Origin: Spartinivicinus marinus
Lineage (GTDB): Bacteria; Pseudomonadota; Gammaproteobacteria; Pseudomonadales; Zooshikellaceae
Assembly: GCF_026309355.1 (NCBI RefSeq)
Contig: NZ_JAPJZK010000001.1
Coordinates: 992,001 to 1,056,000 of the forward strand
Reading direction: 5' to 3'
DNA: 64,000 nt
In this document: positions 18,269-26,728 of the stretch, piece by piece
Position numbering within the stretch: position 1 is the stretch's first letter
How the letters are laid out: every line of letters begins with the position of its first letter
Made by a program: the position numbers and the translations under genes
The notes under the pieces: generated by a model
The model's database searches: none
What the model was told of the DNA's origin: nothing
Seen by the model: only the letters and a program-made list of their open reading frames with translations

Positions 18269-19207
18269 ATGAGCAACTTTATTAAAGGTACCCAAAAAAG
18301 TCTAAGTTTCAGCATATTAAAGGTTATGAGCCAACAACTAATCAACAAAAGTCGTATTTTGCGGCTTCTTCTATCACCCATTACCCTTTGCTTATTAATA
18401 GTATTCATATTACCCGCTGCCATGCCTGCTAATTACTGGTTAACCCGACAGTTTTTTTATCCTGATAACCACTATCGACTTACGCCTACTCAACTAGGCA
18501 TTGAGTATGAGACTATCACTCTACAACCCTCATCAAACAATACCCTCAAAAACTGGCTGCTTAAACCAAAGGATACACCCAAGGCCACTATTTTATTTTT
18601 ACATGGTAATGCTCAAAACATCAGCACCCATATTCATAGCGTTGCCTGGCTAGTTGAGCACAATTACCAGGTATTTATGCTGGATTACCGTGGCTACGGT
18701 AAATCTACAGGTAGCCCGATTATGCCCGAGGTACTTGAAGATGTGGCTGCTGCCAGCCAGTGGCTCCAACAAAATACCACTCCTCCTTATATTTTAATGG
18801 GACAAAGCCTTGGTGCTGCTTTAGCTATTAATCATGCTGCTATTAGCAACACTCCGTTTAATGTAATTATTATTGACGCCCCTTTTACTGGCTTTCGTAC
18901 TATTGCTCAGGACGTTTTAAATGCAAATTGGTTGACCTGGGCTTTACAATACCCTCTTTCACGTCTAATACCCGACGAGTATGAGCCTATTAATCAACTA
19001 ACTAAAATTACTCGCTCTCCTATCCTGGTTTTTCACAGCAGTGAAGATGAAGTAATTCCTTATTATCATGGAAAGCTTTTAGTAGAGTCCTGTCCAGATA
19101 ATTGCCGGTTAATTACAACCAAAGGCCCCCATATAGCCACTTTTAGCTACAACCAACACCGTCAAATGCTATTGGATTTTCTTAATCAAAACCTGCAAAA
19201 TAAATAG
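18269..19207 (+). CDS. Membrane-anchored alpha/beta hydrolase
   Basis: A 312-residue serine hydrolase of the type once called BEM46/YfhR-like. An N-terminal hydrophobic segment (about residues 30-52, LLLSPITLCLLIVFILPAA) probably anchors it in the inner membrane. The oxyanion HGNAQN follows FLHGNAQ, the nucleophile elbow is GQSLGAA, and the acid and histidine lie in SSEDEVIP and GPHIATFSY. The substrate is unknown. An alternative start at 18326 (MSQQLIN) would shorten it by 19 residues. Neither start has a strong ribosome site. It is divergent from xerD and upstream of the CHAD-ParA pair with a 150-base gap. Confidence 0.8.
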   Translation: MSNFIKGTQKSLSFSILKVMSQQLINKSRILRLLLSPITLCLLIVFILPAAMPANYWLTRQFFYPDNHYRLTPTQLGIEYETITLQPSSNNTLKNWLLKPKDTPKATILFLHGNAQNISTHIHSVAWLVEHNYQVFMLDYRGYGKSTGSPIMPEVLEDVAAASQWLQQNTTPPYILMGQSLGAALAINHAAISNTPFNVIIIDAPFTGFRTIAQDVLNANWLTWALQYPLSRLIPDEYEPINQLTKITRSPILVFHSSEDEVIPYYHGKLLVESCPDNCRLITTKGPHIATFSYNQHRQMLLDFLNQNLQNK

Positions 19208-19357
19208 CTGCGCTCTACCTATAGAAACGAAGTAAAAGCACTGCGAAGCAGTACCAAGCTTTTGCAATACAACCGAGTGGGGTGGCTCGAAGATAAACTA
19301 AAGCTCTTCATAAGAATTATGGAGCGGCTATGTGAAGTCACGGAAGAGGAGTAAACA

Positions 19358-20932
19358 ATGACACTCTTAGCCCAGTCGTTGGCTAAACCTGTCGTATCTT
19401 ATTGGCAGTTACCTGGTCGAAAAAATCCGCAATCTGTCGTACGCTTAATAAAGAAACAATTTCCAAATGTTTGTCACTCTCAAGCAACTCAGTCAATCCC
19501 TTTATATGATGCTTTTGGCTGGCCCCTTTGGTTTGACAATGTCATGCTATACCAATACGACAGCCAACTTATTCTTGCCCCAAAAGGCTGCTTTGCTTAT
19601 GAAAGCTTAATTGCAAGCTGTACAGCGAACAACCTTAACAACAATGGTCAAGTATTAGAGATAAACCAGCTACCAAGCGGAATACTGAAAAATAAAGTAA
19701 AACCTCTTATTAAACTTAGAGCGTTGCAACAAATGGCTACCTTAACCTGTGATAGCCATACAATCAAAATGATTAACTCCGACCAAAAAACGGTTTGTAA
19801 AGCAATTATCTATATTTTATCCGATCAGCGTAACGGCGCTACCACTATAGAGTATTTAGAGTTACAACCTTTAAGAGGCTTTAATGAAGAGGCTGAACAA
19901 TTTACTCAGTTTCTAGAACAGCATTTCACAACCATTGCAGAACCACCACTCGTTGATTATTGGGATAAGCACAGGCTAGCCCCCCAACCCTACAGTATCA
20001 AGCCTCATTTCGCTATTCAGCCTGAAACCTCTACACGCGAAGCAGTGCTTAATATGGTTAATACCATGCTGGCACTTGCCCAACAAAATGAGCAGGGTGT
20101 AATTGATGATATTGATACTGAGTATTTACATGATTACCGAGTAGCTATTCGTAAAATCCGCTCATTGCTAAGTTTAATCAAACAGGTATTTCCCAAAGCT
20201 GAAACCAAACAATTAAAACAACAGCTAAAAACACTTGCTCAAAAAACCAATTTATTAAGAGACCTGGATGTTTACTTACTTGCTAAAGACGAACTAAAAG
20301 TGCAACTGCCCACCCAACTACAACCAGGGTTAGATAAATTATTTCAAACCTTTGCTGATTTACGTAAAGCCGAATGTAAAAATATTGTTCAACATTTACA
20401 AAACAAAACCTACCAAGACACTTTTGCCACCATTAAAAACACATTAAAAACTTGCAAAAAAGCAGCAAAAACCAAGAATAGCCATAAGCCCATCATAAAA
20501 GTAGCAATACAAGAAGTTCATAATAAATATCAGCTAGTTTGTCATAATGGCAGTTTACTAACAGCCACAACAGATGATGAAGCATTCCATGACTTACGAC
20601 TAGAGTGCAAAAAGCTCCGCTATTTATTAGAACTCTTCGCTGACTTAATGGACACGGCTACCAACAAACAAGCAGTTAGCAGTTTAAAAAAACTTCAAGA
20701 CAAACTAGGTCACTTCAATGACCTGTCTGTTCAACAAGAAAAGCTTTTGTCTTATTTAGATGGCAATAATATCGACTCTCTCGAAGCAGCGGCAATTGGT
20801 GGGTTAGTTAGTGTTATGCATCAGCAACAAGCTTCTTTAAAAACAGAGATAATCAGTCAACTCAATGATTTCTGTTCATTTTCCACTCACAACAAGTTTA
20901 GTCAGCTCTTTCAAAAGGTTAGTCAACAATGA
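19358..20932 (+). CDS. CHAD domain protein with degenerate CYTH-like N-terminal region
   Basis: A 524-residue protein. The C-terminal CHAD domain spans about residues 224-515 and shows the two conserved basic helices: HDYRVAIRKIR at 258-268 and HDLRLECKKLR at 411-421. CHAD domains are helical, positively charged and known to bind inorganic polyphosphate. The N-terminal 200 residues have a CYTH-like layout (VKPLIKLRALQQMATLTCD, YLELQPLRGFNEEAEQFTQFL) but lack a clear ExExK triad, so triphosphatase activity is doubtful. A strong GAGGAG ribosome site lies 6 bases before the ATG. The stop overlaps the start of the ParA-like gene by 4 bases (ATGA), implying coupled translation. Confidence 0.85.
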   Translation: MTLLAQSLAKPVVSYWQLPGRKNPQSVVRLIKKQFPNVCHSQATQSIPLYDAFGWPLWFDNVMLYQYDSQLILAPKGCFAYESLIASCTANNLNNNGQVLEINQLPSGILKNKVKPLIKLRALQQMATLTCDSHTIKMINSDQKTVCKAIIYILSDQRNGATTIEYLELQPLRGFNEEAEQFTQFLEQHFTTIAEPPLVDYWDKHRLAPQPYSIKPHFAIQPETSTREAVLNMVNTMLALAQQNEQGVIDDIDTEYLHDYRVAIRKIRSLLSLIKQVFPKAETKQLKQQLKTLAQKTNLLRDLDVYLLAKDELKVQLPTQLQPGLDKLFQTFADLRKAECKNIVQHLQNKTYQDTFATIKNTLKTCKKAAKTKNSHKPIIKVAIQEVHNKYQLVCHNGSLLTATTDDEAFHDLRLECKKLRYLLELFADLMDTATNKQAVSSLKKLQDKLGHFNDLSVQQEKLLSYLDGNNIDSLEAAAIGGLVSVMHQQQASLKTEIISQLNDFCSFSTHNKFSQLFQKVSQQ

Positions 20933-21678
20933 AGATAATAGCGGTTTACAGCATTAAAGGAGGCGTAGGTAAAACAGCTGCAGCAGTCAACTTAGCCTAT
21001 GAGGCTAGTCAGGCTGGCTATCAAACATTACTATGCGATTTAGATCCACAAGGCGCCTCTTCCTTTTATTTTCGAGTAAGTGCATCTAAAAAACAAAAAA
21101 GTAAATGGTTTTTCAGTCAGTCTTATAAGCTATTTCAACATGTCAAAGCTTCAGACTACCCATTGTTGGACATCTTGCCAGCCAAACTATCCTATCGACA
21201 CTTTGATATCAAACTCGGCGCATTTAAAAAATCACCACAAAAACAAATAGCAAGATTATTAAAACCACTAAAGAAGCACTATGATGTCATTTTCCTCGAC
21301 TGTCCTCCCAGCATCAGTCTATTGTCTGAAAATGTATTTCATGCTGCCGACATTATTATGGTTCCTGTTATTCCCACCACTTTATCTGAACGCACTTTAA
21401 ATCAGCTAGTTAATTTTTTTCAAGAAAAGTCACTAGATGAAAGCAAAATTCACCCTTTCTTTTCTATGGCTCAAGCATCCAAAAAATTGCATCAACAGTC
21501 TGAAGCCAGGATAAAAATGCACTTTAATAGTATCATTAGCCAATCTATCCCTTTTTGTGCAGAAATTGAAAATATGGGTATTCACCAGAAACCAGTAGCA
21601 ACTTTTGCACCTAAAAAATCTGGAGCCATTGCCTATCAAACGCTTTGGAAAAAAATTGAGTCCTATTATTTAGCTTGA
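20929..21678 (+). CDS. ParA/MinD-type ATPase
   Basis: A 249-residue ATPase of the ParA/MinD superfamily. It carries the deviant Walker A KGGVGKTA at residues 10-17 with both lysines, DLDPQG at 37-42 and a Walker B-like IFLDCPPS at 121-128. No ParB or parS-like partner lies nearby and the gene is far from any origin signal, so plasmid-type or chromosomal segregation is unlikely. Instead it is translationally coupled to a CHAD protein. ParA-type ATPases outside par loci position cargos such as chemoreceptor arrays, carboxysomes and flagella. A role in positioning polyphosphate or another CHAD-bound cargo is my inference. A hairpin at 21675-21701 ends the unit. Confidence 0.85.
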   Translation: MKIIAVYSIKGGVGKTAAAVNLAYEASQAGYQTLLCDLDPQGASSFYFRVSASKKQKSKWFFSQSYKLFQHVKASDYPLLDILPAKLSYRHFDIKLGAFKKSPQKQIARLLKPLKKHYDVIFLDCPPSISLLSENVFHAADIIMVPVIPTTLSERTLNQLVNFFQEKSLDESKIHPFFSMAQASKKLHQQSEARIKMHFNSIISQSIPFCAEIENMGIHQKPVATFAPKKSGAIAYQTLWKKIESYYLA

Positions 21679-21701
21679 AGCCCATTTATGATGGGCTTCA
21701 A
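21675..21701. terminator. Hairpin at the end of the CHAD-ParA unit
   Basis: A perfect 11-base-pair stem, TTGAAGCCCAT at 21675-21685 and ATGGGCTTCAA at 21691-21701, with a 5-base loop. It overlaps the ParA stop codon. The opposing gene at 21728 is convergent, so the hairpin may serve both transcripts. No long T-tract follows. Confidence 0.65.
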
Positions 21702-21727
21702 CATTAATCATCTCAATATAGGGTTAC

Positions 21728-22540
21728 TTATTGTTTTCGAATAACTCGATAATTCTGCCCTAAATTATTATCTGTATACCAATGTCCATCCACTTTATAC
21801 CTTACAAAGTACGCCAGCTGATTTTCCTTGGCCACAGGTATTGAGGCTCCCCAACTTTCTACTCCGTATTTACTTGGATTTTTGACCAAGCCTCCTTTGG
21901 GTCCAATGATCTGGTAAGTTTGATACTTGGCTTCAACGGTATGACTTGTTAACCAGCTGTCAAAACTATAAACCACTTGCACCTGCTTAGCATGTGCAAT
22001 ATTTTTCACCAACACTTGTGGATAAAAACTCTTTTGCTCTTTATATAACGAGCCTGAAAAAGCATTGTTTACTGTCACATTGATATCTTTGGCCAATAAC
22101 CAACCAGCACCTTTAGTTAACCAATGATCCTTGCTTTGGTTATTATCCCAGTATTGCCCTGTTGCAGTGTTTGCATAAACAGCAAACTTAATAAAGTTGA
22201 TACTTGGCTGCTGATAATGACTACTACACAGCACTAAGCCCCTCATACAAGACTGATGACTCAACTGCCAACGTTCTATTTGCCCATCAATAACTGCTAT
22301 TTTTTTCGCAGGCAAATCTTGCCACTCGCCCTCATTATTAATTAAGCGTACTCCAACTACTTCAGCTTTGAGATTACGCTCAACCAAAATTTCAAAATAT
22401 TGATGTTCAGAGCGAGTACCATAAAAGCTATAACCAGAGCTCATCGCCTTAACTAGCTTAATAGGTTGTCCGGCAAAGTTTAAAGAAGAAAAAAGTAAAG
22501 TGACAAAACAGGCAATACACTTTAGTGGTAAGCGTTTCAT
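21728..22540 (-). CDS. Secreted protein with two CBM21-like carbohydrate-binding repeats
   Basis: A 270-residue exported protein. The signal peptide is at about residues 1-23 (MKRLPLKCIACFVTLLFSSL). The rest looks like an internal duplication. Each half opens with a strand pattern (YFEILVERNLKAEVVGVRL near 48-66, YPQVLVKNIAHAKQVQVVYS near 173-192). Each ends with the CBM21 hallmark of aromatic, Asp, Asn, Asn (KFAVYANTATGQYWDNN near 118-134, YFVRYKVDGHWYTDNNLGQN near 244-263). CBM21 modules bind starch or glycogen in amylases and phosphatase regulators. No catalytic domain is present here. I start at ATG 22540 because AGG lies 6 bases before it. An ATG at 22546 is possible. Confidence 0.7.
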   Translation of the reverse strand: MKRLPLKCIACFVTLLFSSLNFAGQPIKLVKAMSSGYSFYGTRSEHQYFEILVERNLKAEVVGVRLINNEGEWQDLPAKKIAVIDGQIERWQLSHQSCMRGLVLCSSHYQQPSINFIKFAVYANTATGQYWDNNQSKDHWLTKGAGWLLAKDINVTVNNAFSGSLYKEQKSFYPQVLVKNIAHAKQVQVVYSFDSWLTSHTVEAKYQTYQIIGPKGGLVKNPSKYGVESWGASIPVAKENQLAYFVRYKVDGHWYTDNNLGQNYRVIRKQ

Positions 22541-22765
22541 AAGCATCCTTGTCTTCTTATACCACGTAATAACTGTAAGTGTCCCAAAGCACTAAGCAAG
22601 TGGTATAATCGGTAAAATTAACGGTAACAAGTGTCGTATTTTATCAAAGAACCCATAACAGACAAGAAAAAAGACATGCTTTACATTTAAAATATGTAAA
22701 AGCTCTTACCAGACAAAGAGTAGATACTTCAAACAAGGCAAAGTCGATTCATTTACAAAGGACAT

Positions 22766-22793
22766 AAAAAAAGCAGCTAACGCTGCTTTTTTT
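22766..22793 (-). terminator. Intrinsic terminator of the rpsP-rimM-trmD-rplS operon
   Basis: AAAAAAAGCAGC, loop TAAC, GCTGCTTTTTTT just downstream of rplS. Read on the minus strand it is a GC-rich stem followed by a T-run. It is symmetrical, so it can act in both directions. Confidence 0.9.
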
Positions 22794-22800
22794 ATTGGAA

Positions 22801-23154
22801 CTAGGAAAGTTTTTCTTTAATTCTTGCTGCTTTACCAGAGCGCTCACGCAAGTAGTAAAGCTTCGCTTTACGTACATCACCACGACGCTTAACAGTAATG
22901 CTATCTACCAACGGGCTGTAAGTTTGGAACGCACGCTCAACCCCTACTCCATTGGAAATTTTACGAACAGTGAAAGAAGAGTTCAGACCACGATTACGCT
23001 TACCAATCACAACCCCTTCAAAGGCCTGTAAACGCTCACGGCTACCTTCTTTTACTTTTACCTGAACAATGACTGTATCACCTGGCCCAAAGGCAGGGAT
23101 CTCTTTGTTCATTTGCTCATTTTCAATTTGCTGAATAATCTTGTTTTTGCTCAT
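22801..23154 (-). CDS. rplS: 50S ribosomal protein L19
   Basis: Large-subunit protein at the interface with the small subunit. I start at ATG 23154 (117 residues, beginning MSKNKIIQQ) because an AGGAG site lies about 10 bases upstream and E. coli L19 begins at the same place. An open frame continues nine codons further upstream without family similarity. Conserved segments include [32 protein letters not shown] and [13 protein letters not shown]. It is the last gene of the conserved rpsP-rimM-trmD-rplS operon and is followed by a strong terminator. Confidence 0.98.
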   Translation of the reverse strand: MSKNKIIQQIENEQMNKEIPAFGPGDTVIVQVKVKEGSRERLQAFEGVVIGKRNRGLNSSFTVRKISNGVGVERAFQTYSPLVDSITVKRRGDVRKAKLYYLRERSGKAARIKEKLS

Positions 23155-23200
23155 CTCTTGTTTGCTCCTAGATACAAACACTTTCCGCTAGCTACAGACC

Positions 23201-23953
23201 TTATTGCCCTTGGTTAGCCTGATATTCCTGCTGAAATTCAGCAAGTAACGCCTGCTGCTCGCCATCAAGTTGATGCTTTGCTAATAAATCAGGACGTCTT
23301 AACCAGGTTCTTCCCAACGACTGTTTCAGTCGCCATTGCCTTATCATTTCATGGTTGCCACTCAGTAATACGGGTGGAACCTGTAACCCTGCCACCTGTT
23401 CTGGCCGAGTAAAATGAGGACAATCAAGTAAACCTTCTGCAAAAGAGTCTTCCAAAGCGGAATTCTTGTGACCTAGAGTGCCCGGGACAAAGCGTGAGAC
23501 CGCATCAATTAGCGTCATGGCAGCAATTTCACCACCACTTAAGACATAGTCACCCACCGACCACTCTTCATCGATTTCGGTTTCGACTATGCGCTCATCA
23601 ATACCTTCATATCGCCCTGCGACTATGATGAGTTTTTCATTTTGTGCCAACTCCACAACCCCTTGCTGGGTTAGCTGGCGCCCCTGAGGGGACATGTAAA
23701 TCACCTTAGCCTCAGTTCCAGCAGCTTGCTTTGCTGCCTGGATGGCATCACGCAGAGGTTGAACTTTCATCAACATGCCGGGACCACCGCCATAAGGTCG
23801 GTCATCCACTGTTTGGTGTTTATCATGAGTAAAGCTTCTTGGATTCCAAAATGCCACCTCAAGTAAACCTTGCTTTACCGCTCTTCCTGTTACGCCATAC
23901 TCAATGATGGCATTGAACATTTCAGGGAAGAGGGAAACAACCCCAAACCACAC
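23201..23953 (-). CDS. trmD: tRNA (guanine37-N1)-methyltransferase
   Basis: SPOUT-family enzyme that methylates G37 next to the anticodon and prevents +1 frameshifting. The 250-residue protein has [13 protein letters not shown] at the start, [20 protein letters not shown], the SAM-binding trefoil knot ([24 protein letters not shown]) and the C-terminal [19 protein letters not shown]. The gene begins 3 bases after the rimM stop and is co-transcribed with its neighbours. Length is normal. Confidence 0.98.
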   Translation of the reverse strand: MWFGVVSLFPEMFNAIIEYGVTGRAVKQGLLEVAFWNPRSFTHDKHQTVDDRPYGGGPGMLMKVQPLRDAIQAAKQAAGTEAKVIYMSPQGRQLTQQGVVELAQNEKLIIVAGRYEGIDERIVETEIDEEWSVGDYVLSGGEIAAMTLIDAVSRFVPGTLGHKNSALEDSFAEGLLDCPHFTRPEQVAGLQVPPVLLSGNHEMIRQWRLKQSLGRTWLRRPDLLAKHQLDGEQQALLAEFQQEYQANQGQ

Positions 23954-23956
23954 TAT

Positions 23957-24520
23957 TTAAAACTCCGGATCCCAATCGACCCGTATTTCACCTGTTTTTA
24001 AACAGATGGACTCAATCACCTGATCTGGTAAGAAAGGAATCAATCGTTCACGCTGATCAACGCTTTGTTTATCGCCTTTCACTACTAAAACATCATTCGC
24101 ACCTGTAGCCATAAGTCTAATGACTCGACCTAGGTCTGTTTGTTGATATTCACCCGTAGCGACTGCAATAACTCGCAAGCCTTCCAGTTGATGCCAGTAA
24201 TACTCGCCTTCAACCAAACTAGGCAGCTGATCTTTGTGAATGAACACTTCTGCACCACAGTATTGCTGTGCAAGCTCTCTATCATTACACCCTTCTAAGT
24301 GTACAACCAGGCCTTTACCATGCTTTTTGCCTTGAACAACTGCAATCTCTCGAAGCTGTCCTTTTTGCTTGAGGAGCCAACGCGAATAACCAAAAATGTT
24401 ATCCATAGGGTCAGTATAAGAGTAAACCTTAACCCAACCACGCACACCATACACTGAAGAAATACGCCCCAGTGCCAATAAGTCGTTTTGGTTTACATTA
24501 CTCGTTACTGCCATAACCAC
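23957..24520 (-). CDS. rimM: 16S rRNA processing protein RimM
   Basis: Assists maturation of the 30S head domain and binds S19. The 187-residue protein has the N-terminal RimM barrel (ALGRISSVYGVRGWVKVYSYTD split by the usual glycines) and the C-terminal PRC barrel (YYWHQLEGLRV, GRVIRLMATGANDVLVV, LIPFLPDQVI). Two ATGs, at 24520 and 24514, could start it. It lies between rpsP and trmD with short gaps, as in most gammaproteobacteria. Confidence 0.97.
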   Translation of the reverse strand: MVMAVTSNVNQNDLLALGRISSVYGVRGWVKVYSYTDPMDNIFGYSRWLLKQKGQLREIAVVQGKKHGKGLVVHLEGCNDRELAQQYCGAEVFIHKDQLPSLVEGEYYWHQLEGLRVIAVATGEYQQTDLGRVIRLMATGANDVLVVKGDKQSVDQRERLIPFLPDQVIESICLKTGEIRVDWDPEF

Positions 24521-24542
24521 CTCAAACTGCTCACACGGAAAA

Positions 24543-24803
24543 TTAAGCCGCTTGACCAGCTTGCTTACTAGCTTCAGCTAATAATTTAGCAACACGATCA
24601 GTAGTTTGAGCACCTTTGCTTAACCAGTACTCAACACGATCATTATCAACGCGTAAGCGTTCTTCTTGACCACGAGCAACTGGGTTAAAGAAACCTACTC
24701 GCTCAATAAAGCGACCATCACGAGAGTTGCGCGCATCAGTCACCGTTAAGTGATAGAACGGGCGCTTTTTAGAGCCACCACGTGCTAAACGAATTGTTAC
24801 CAT
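24543..24803 (-). CDS. rpsP: 30S ribosomal protein S16
   Basis: Small-subunit assembly protein of 86 residues, beginning [19 protein letters not shown] and containing [36 protein letters not shown] and TDRVAKLL. Length is close to the E. coli 82. It is the first gene of the rpsP-rimM-trmD-rplS operon. The 130 bases between it and the ffh terminator should hold the promoter, but I could not assign -35 and -10 elements with confidence. Confidence 0.98.
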   Translation of the reverse strand: MVTIRLARGGSKKRPFYHLTVTDARNSRDGRFIERVGFFNPVARGQEERLRVDNDRVEYWLSKGAQTTDRVAKLLAEASKQAGQAA

Positions 24804-24933
24804 TAGACTTTTCCTAGTTCTCTATTTACAACAAATGAGCTATTACTGCTCAGGTGTTTACTTTCGAGTAGCCAGCCAACTGTTCAACCACTACTCGGAA
24901 GGGCGCATATTCTACGGAATATCAACCATAATG

Positions 24934-24967
24934 AAAAGCCTGCTGAAGTAATCCGCAGCAGGCTTTT
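24934..24967 (-). terminator. Intrinsic terminator downstream of ffh
   Basis: AAAAGCCTGCTG at 24934-24945 pairs with CAGCAGGCTTTT at 24956-24967 across a 10-base loop, about 35 bases after the ffh stop. The A/T flanks make it functional in either direction. It separates ffh from the rpsP operon. Confidence 0.88.
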
Positions 24968-25002
24968 GCATTGAATATGCGTTATTGCTTTAAAAGAATA
25001 GC

Positions 25003-26391
25003 TTACATCCCAGGGAATTTACCGCCAGGGGGCATCATACCACCCATCCCTTTCATGTTCCCCATTCCCCTCATCAACTTGGTCAAACCACCTTTTTTGG
25101 TGACTTTTTTCATCATTTTTTGCATTTGTTTATGCTGTTTAAGCAAACGGTTAATGTCCTGAACCTGGGTACCAGAACCCAATGCAATCCGTTTTTTCCG
25201 TGAGCCATTAATAATGTCTGGGTTAGACCGCTCAGCAGGTGTCATGGAGCTGATAATCGCTTCCATTTGGACTAAGGGTTTATCATCAATTTTTTGTTGT
25301 GCCAGCTGAGACATCTGTCCCATGCCAGGCAGCTTATCCATCATACTGGTAATGCCACCCATCTTTTTCATCTGCTGGAGCTGGTCACGAAAATCTTCTA
25401 AGTCAAAGCCCTTACCTTTTTTCAGCTTTTTAGCCAGCTTATCCGCTTTCTGCTTATCAAGCTTTTGCTCTGCCTCTTCGATTAAGGAAAGCACATCCCC
25501 CATCCCTAGAATCCTGGAGGCAATCCGGTCTGGATGGAATGGCTCAAGGGCATCTGTTTTCTCACCAACACCCAAAAACTTAATTGGCTTACTGGTAATG
25601 TGGCGAACGGATAAAGCCGCTCCTCCACGAGCATCACCATCTGCTTTGGTTAAAATCACGCCAGTGAGTGGCAAGGCATCACTAAAAGCTTTTGCTGTGT
25701 TAGCCGCATCCTGCCCAGTCATCGCATCTACCACAAACAAGGTTTCGATTGGGTTGACTGCACTATGCAGGACCTTGATCTCCTCCATCATTTGCTCATC
25801 AATATGGAGACGACCTGCTGTATCCACAATTACCACGTCATAATGCTTGTTTTTCGCCTCACTGATCGCACCATTAGCAATATCAACAGGGTTCTGCTCT
25901 GTATGACTTGGAAAAAAGTGTACTCCAACTTCATTTGCTAGTGTTTCCAGCTGCTTGATTGCGGCAGGACGATAGACATCGGCACTTACCACTAGCACTG
26001 ACTTTTTCTTTCGCTCAGTCAGAAACTTAGCCAGCTTAGCAACAGATGTAGTTTTACCCGCACCCTGGAGACCTGCCATTAAGATAACCGCTGGGGGCTG
26101 CGCAGCTAGGTTCAAGTCGTCACAGGCTTCGCCCATAATGGCAACCAGCTCAGACTGGACGATTTTCACAAACATCTGGCCTGGGCTTAGACTTTTTTGT
26201 ACCTCTTGGCCAACTGCTCGCTCTTTAATCCGTGCAACAAAGTCTTTCACTACAGGTAGCGCAACATCCGCCTCCAACAAGGCCATTCGCACTTCACGCA
26301 ATGTATCTCGAACATTATCTTCGGTGAGTTTTGCTTTACCTGTTACATTACGAAGGGTTTGTGAGAGTCGATCTGTTAAGTTTTCAAACAT
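25003..26391 (-). CDS. ffh: Signal recognition particle protein
   Basis: GTPase that, with 4.5S RNA, delivers nascent inner-membrane proteins to FtsY. The 462-residue protein has the N domain, then the G domain with GLQGAGKTT, VSADVYRPAAI, DTAGRLH and TKADGDARGG. The methionine-rich M domain follows from about residue 325 and ends in a Gly/Met-rich tail (MRGMGNMKGMGGMMPPGG) that binds RNA and signal peptides. Length is normal. It is divergent from the CcsA-like gene across a 337-base gap. Confidence 0.98.
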   Translation of the reverse strand: MFENLTDRLSQTLRNVTGKAKLTEDNVRDTLREVRMALLEADVALPVVKDFVARIKERAVGQEVQKSLSPGQMFVKIVQSELVAIMGEACDDLNLAAQPPAVILMAGLQGAGKTTSVAKLAKFLTERKKKSVLVVSADVYRPAAIKQLETLANEVGVHFFPSHTEQNPVDIANGAISEAKNKHYDVVIVDTAGRLHIDEQMMEEIKVLHSAVNPIETLFVVDAMTGQDAANTAKAFSDALPLTGVILTKADGDARGGAALSVRHITSKPIKFLGVGEKTDALEPFHPDRIASRILGMGDVLSLIEEAEQKLDKQKADKLAKKLKKGKGFDLEDFRDQLQQMKKMGGITSMMDKLPGMGQMSQLAQQKIDDKPLVQMEAIISSMTPAERSNPDIINGSRKKRIALGSGTQVQDINRLLKQHKQMQKMMKKVTKKGGLTKLMRGMGNMKGMGGMMPPGGKFPGM

Positions 26392-26728
26392 GGAACCAGC
26401 CCTATTAATAACCTTTGCTCATTCATTTGTAGCATTAGGTACCTACTACAAATGCTATAAGCTGTCTTGATATAAACTGCTAAAGGCTTGTGTAAGCTAC
26501 TACCCACCCATTCAAGTTACTGCTCACAGCCAGACAGCCCATATCAAGACAGCTTGCTAACTCGCTGTGATTATAACGCAACTCAACAGCCGCTGCCTAT
26601 TAAACCAAGCAATGTCAAAGGAAACTAAGCTATTTTCCAGTTATTCAATAAAATAAGCCTTTACCTGGATAAACTTTTATGCAGAATGGACGATTGCAGT
26701 ACATAATGACCCAGCCTTTTATACAGTT
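26392..26728. other. Divergent intergenic region with a 15-base inverted repeat
   Basis: 337 bases between ffh and the CcsA-like gene. It holds a perfect 15-base inverted repeat, AAGCTGTCTTGATAT at 26459-26473 with its complement at 26541-26555. Closer to ffh there is an overlapping palindrome, CATTTGTAG and CTACAAATG around GGTACC at about 26424-26453. Promoters for both genes should lie here. The repeats may be regulatory or remnants of a small mobile element. Confidence 0.5.

Noticed and set aside
20929-21678. ParA as part of a chromosomal parABS locus
   Set aside because: There is no ParB gene, parS-like palindrome or origin neighbour; the partner is a CHAD protein.
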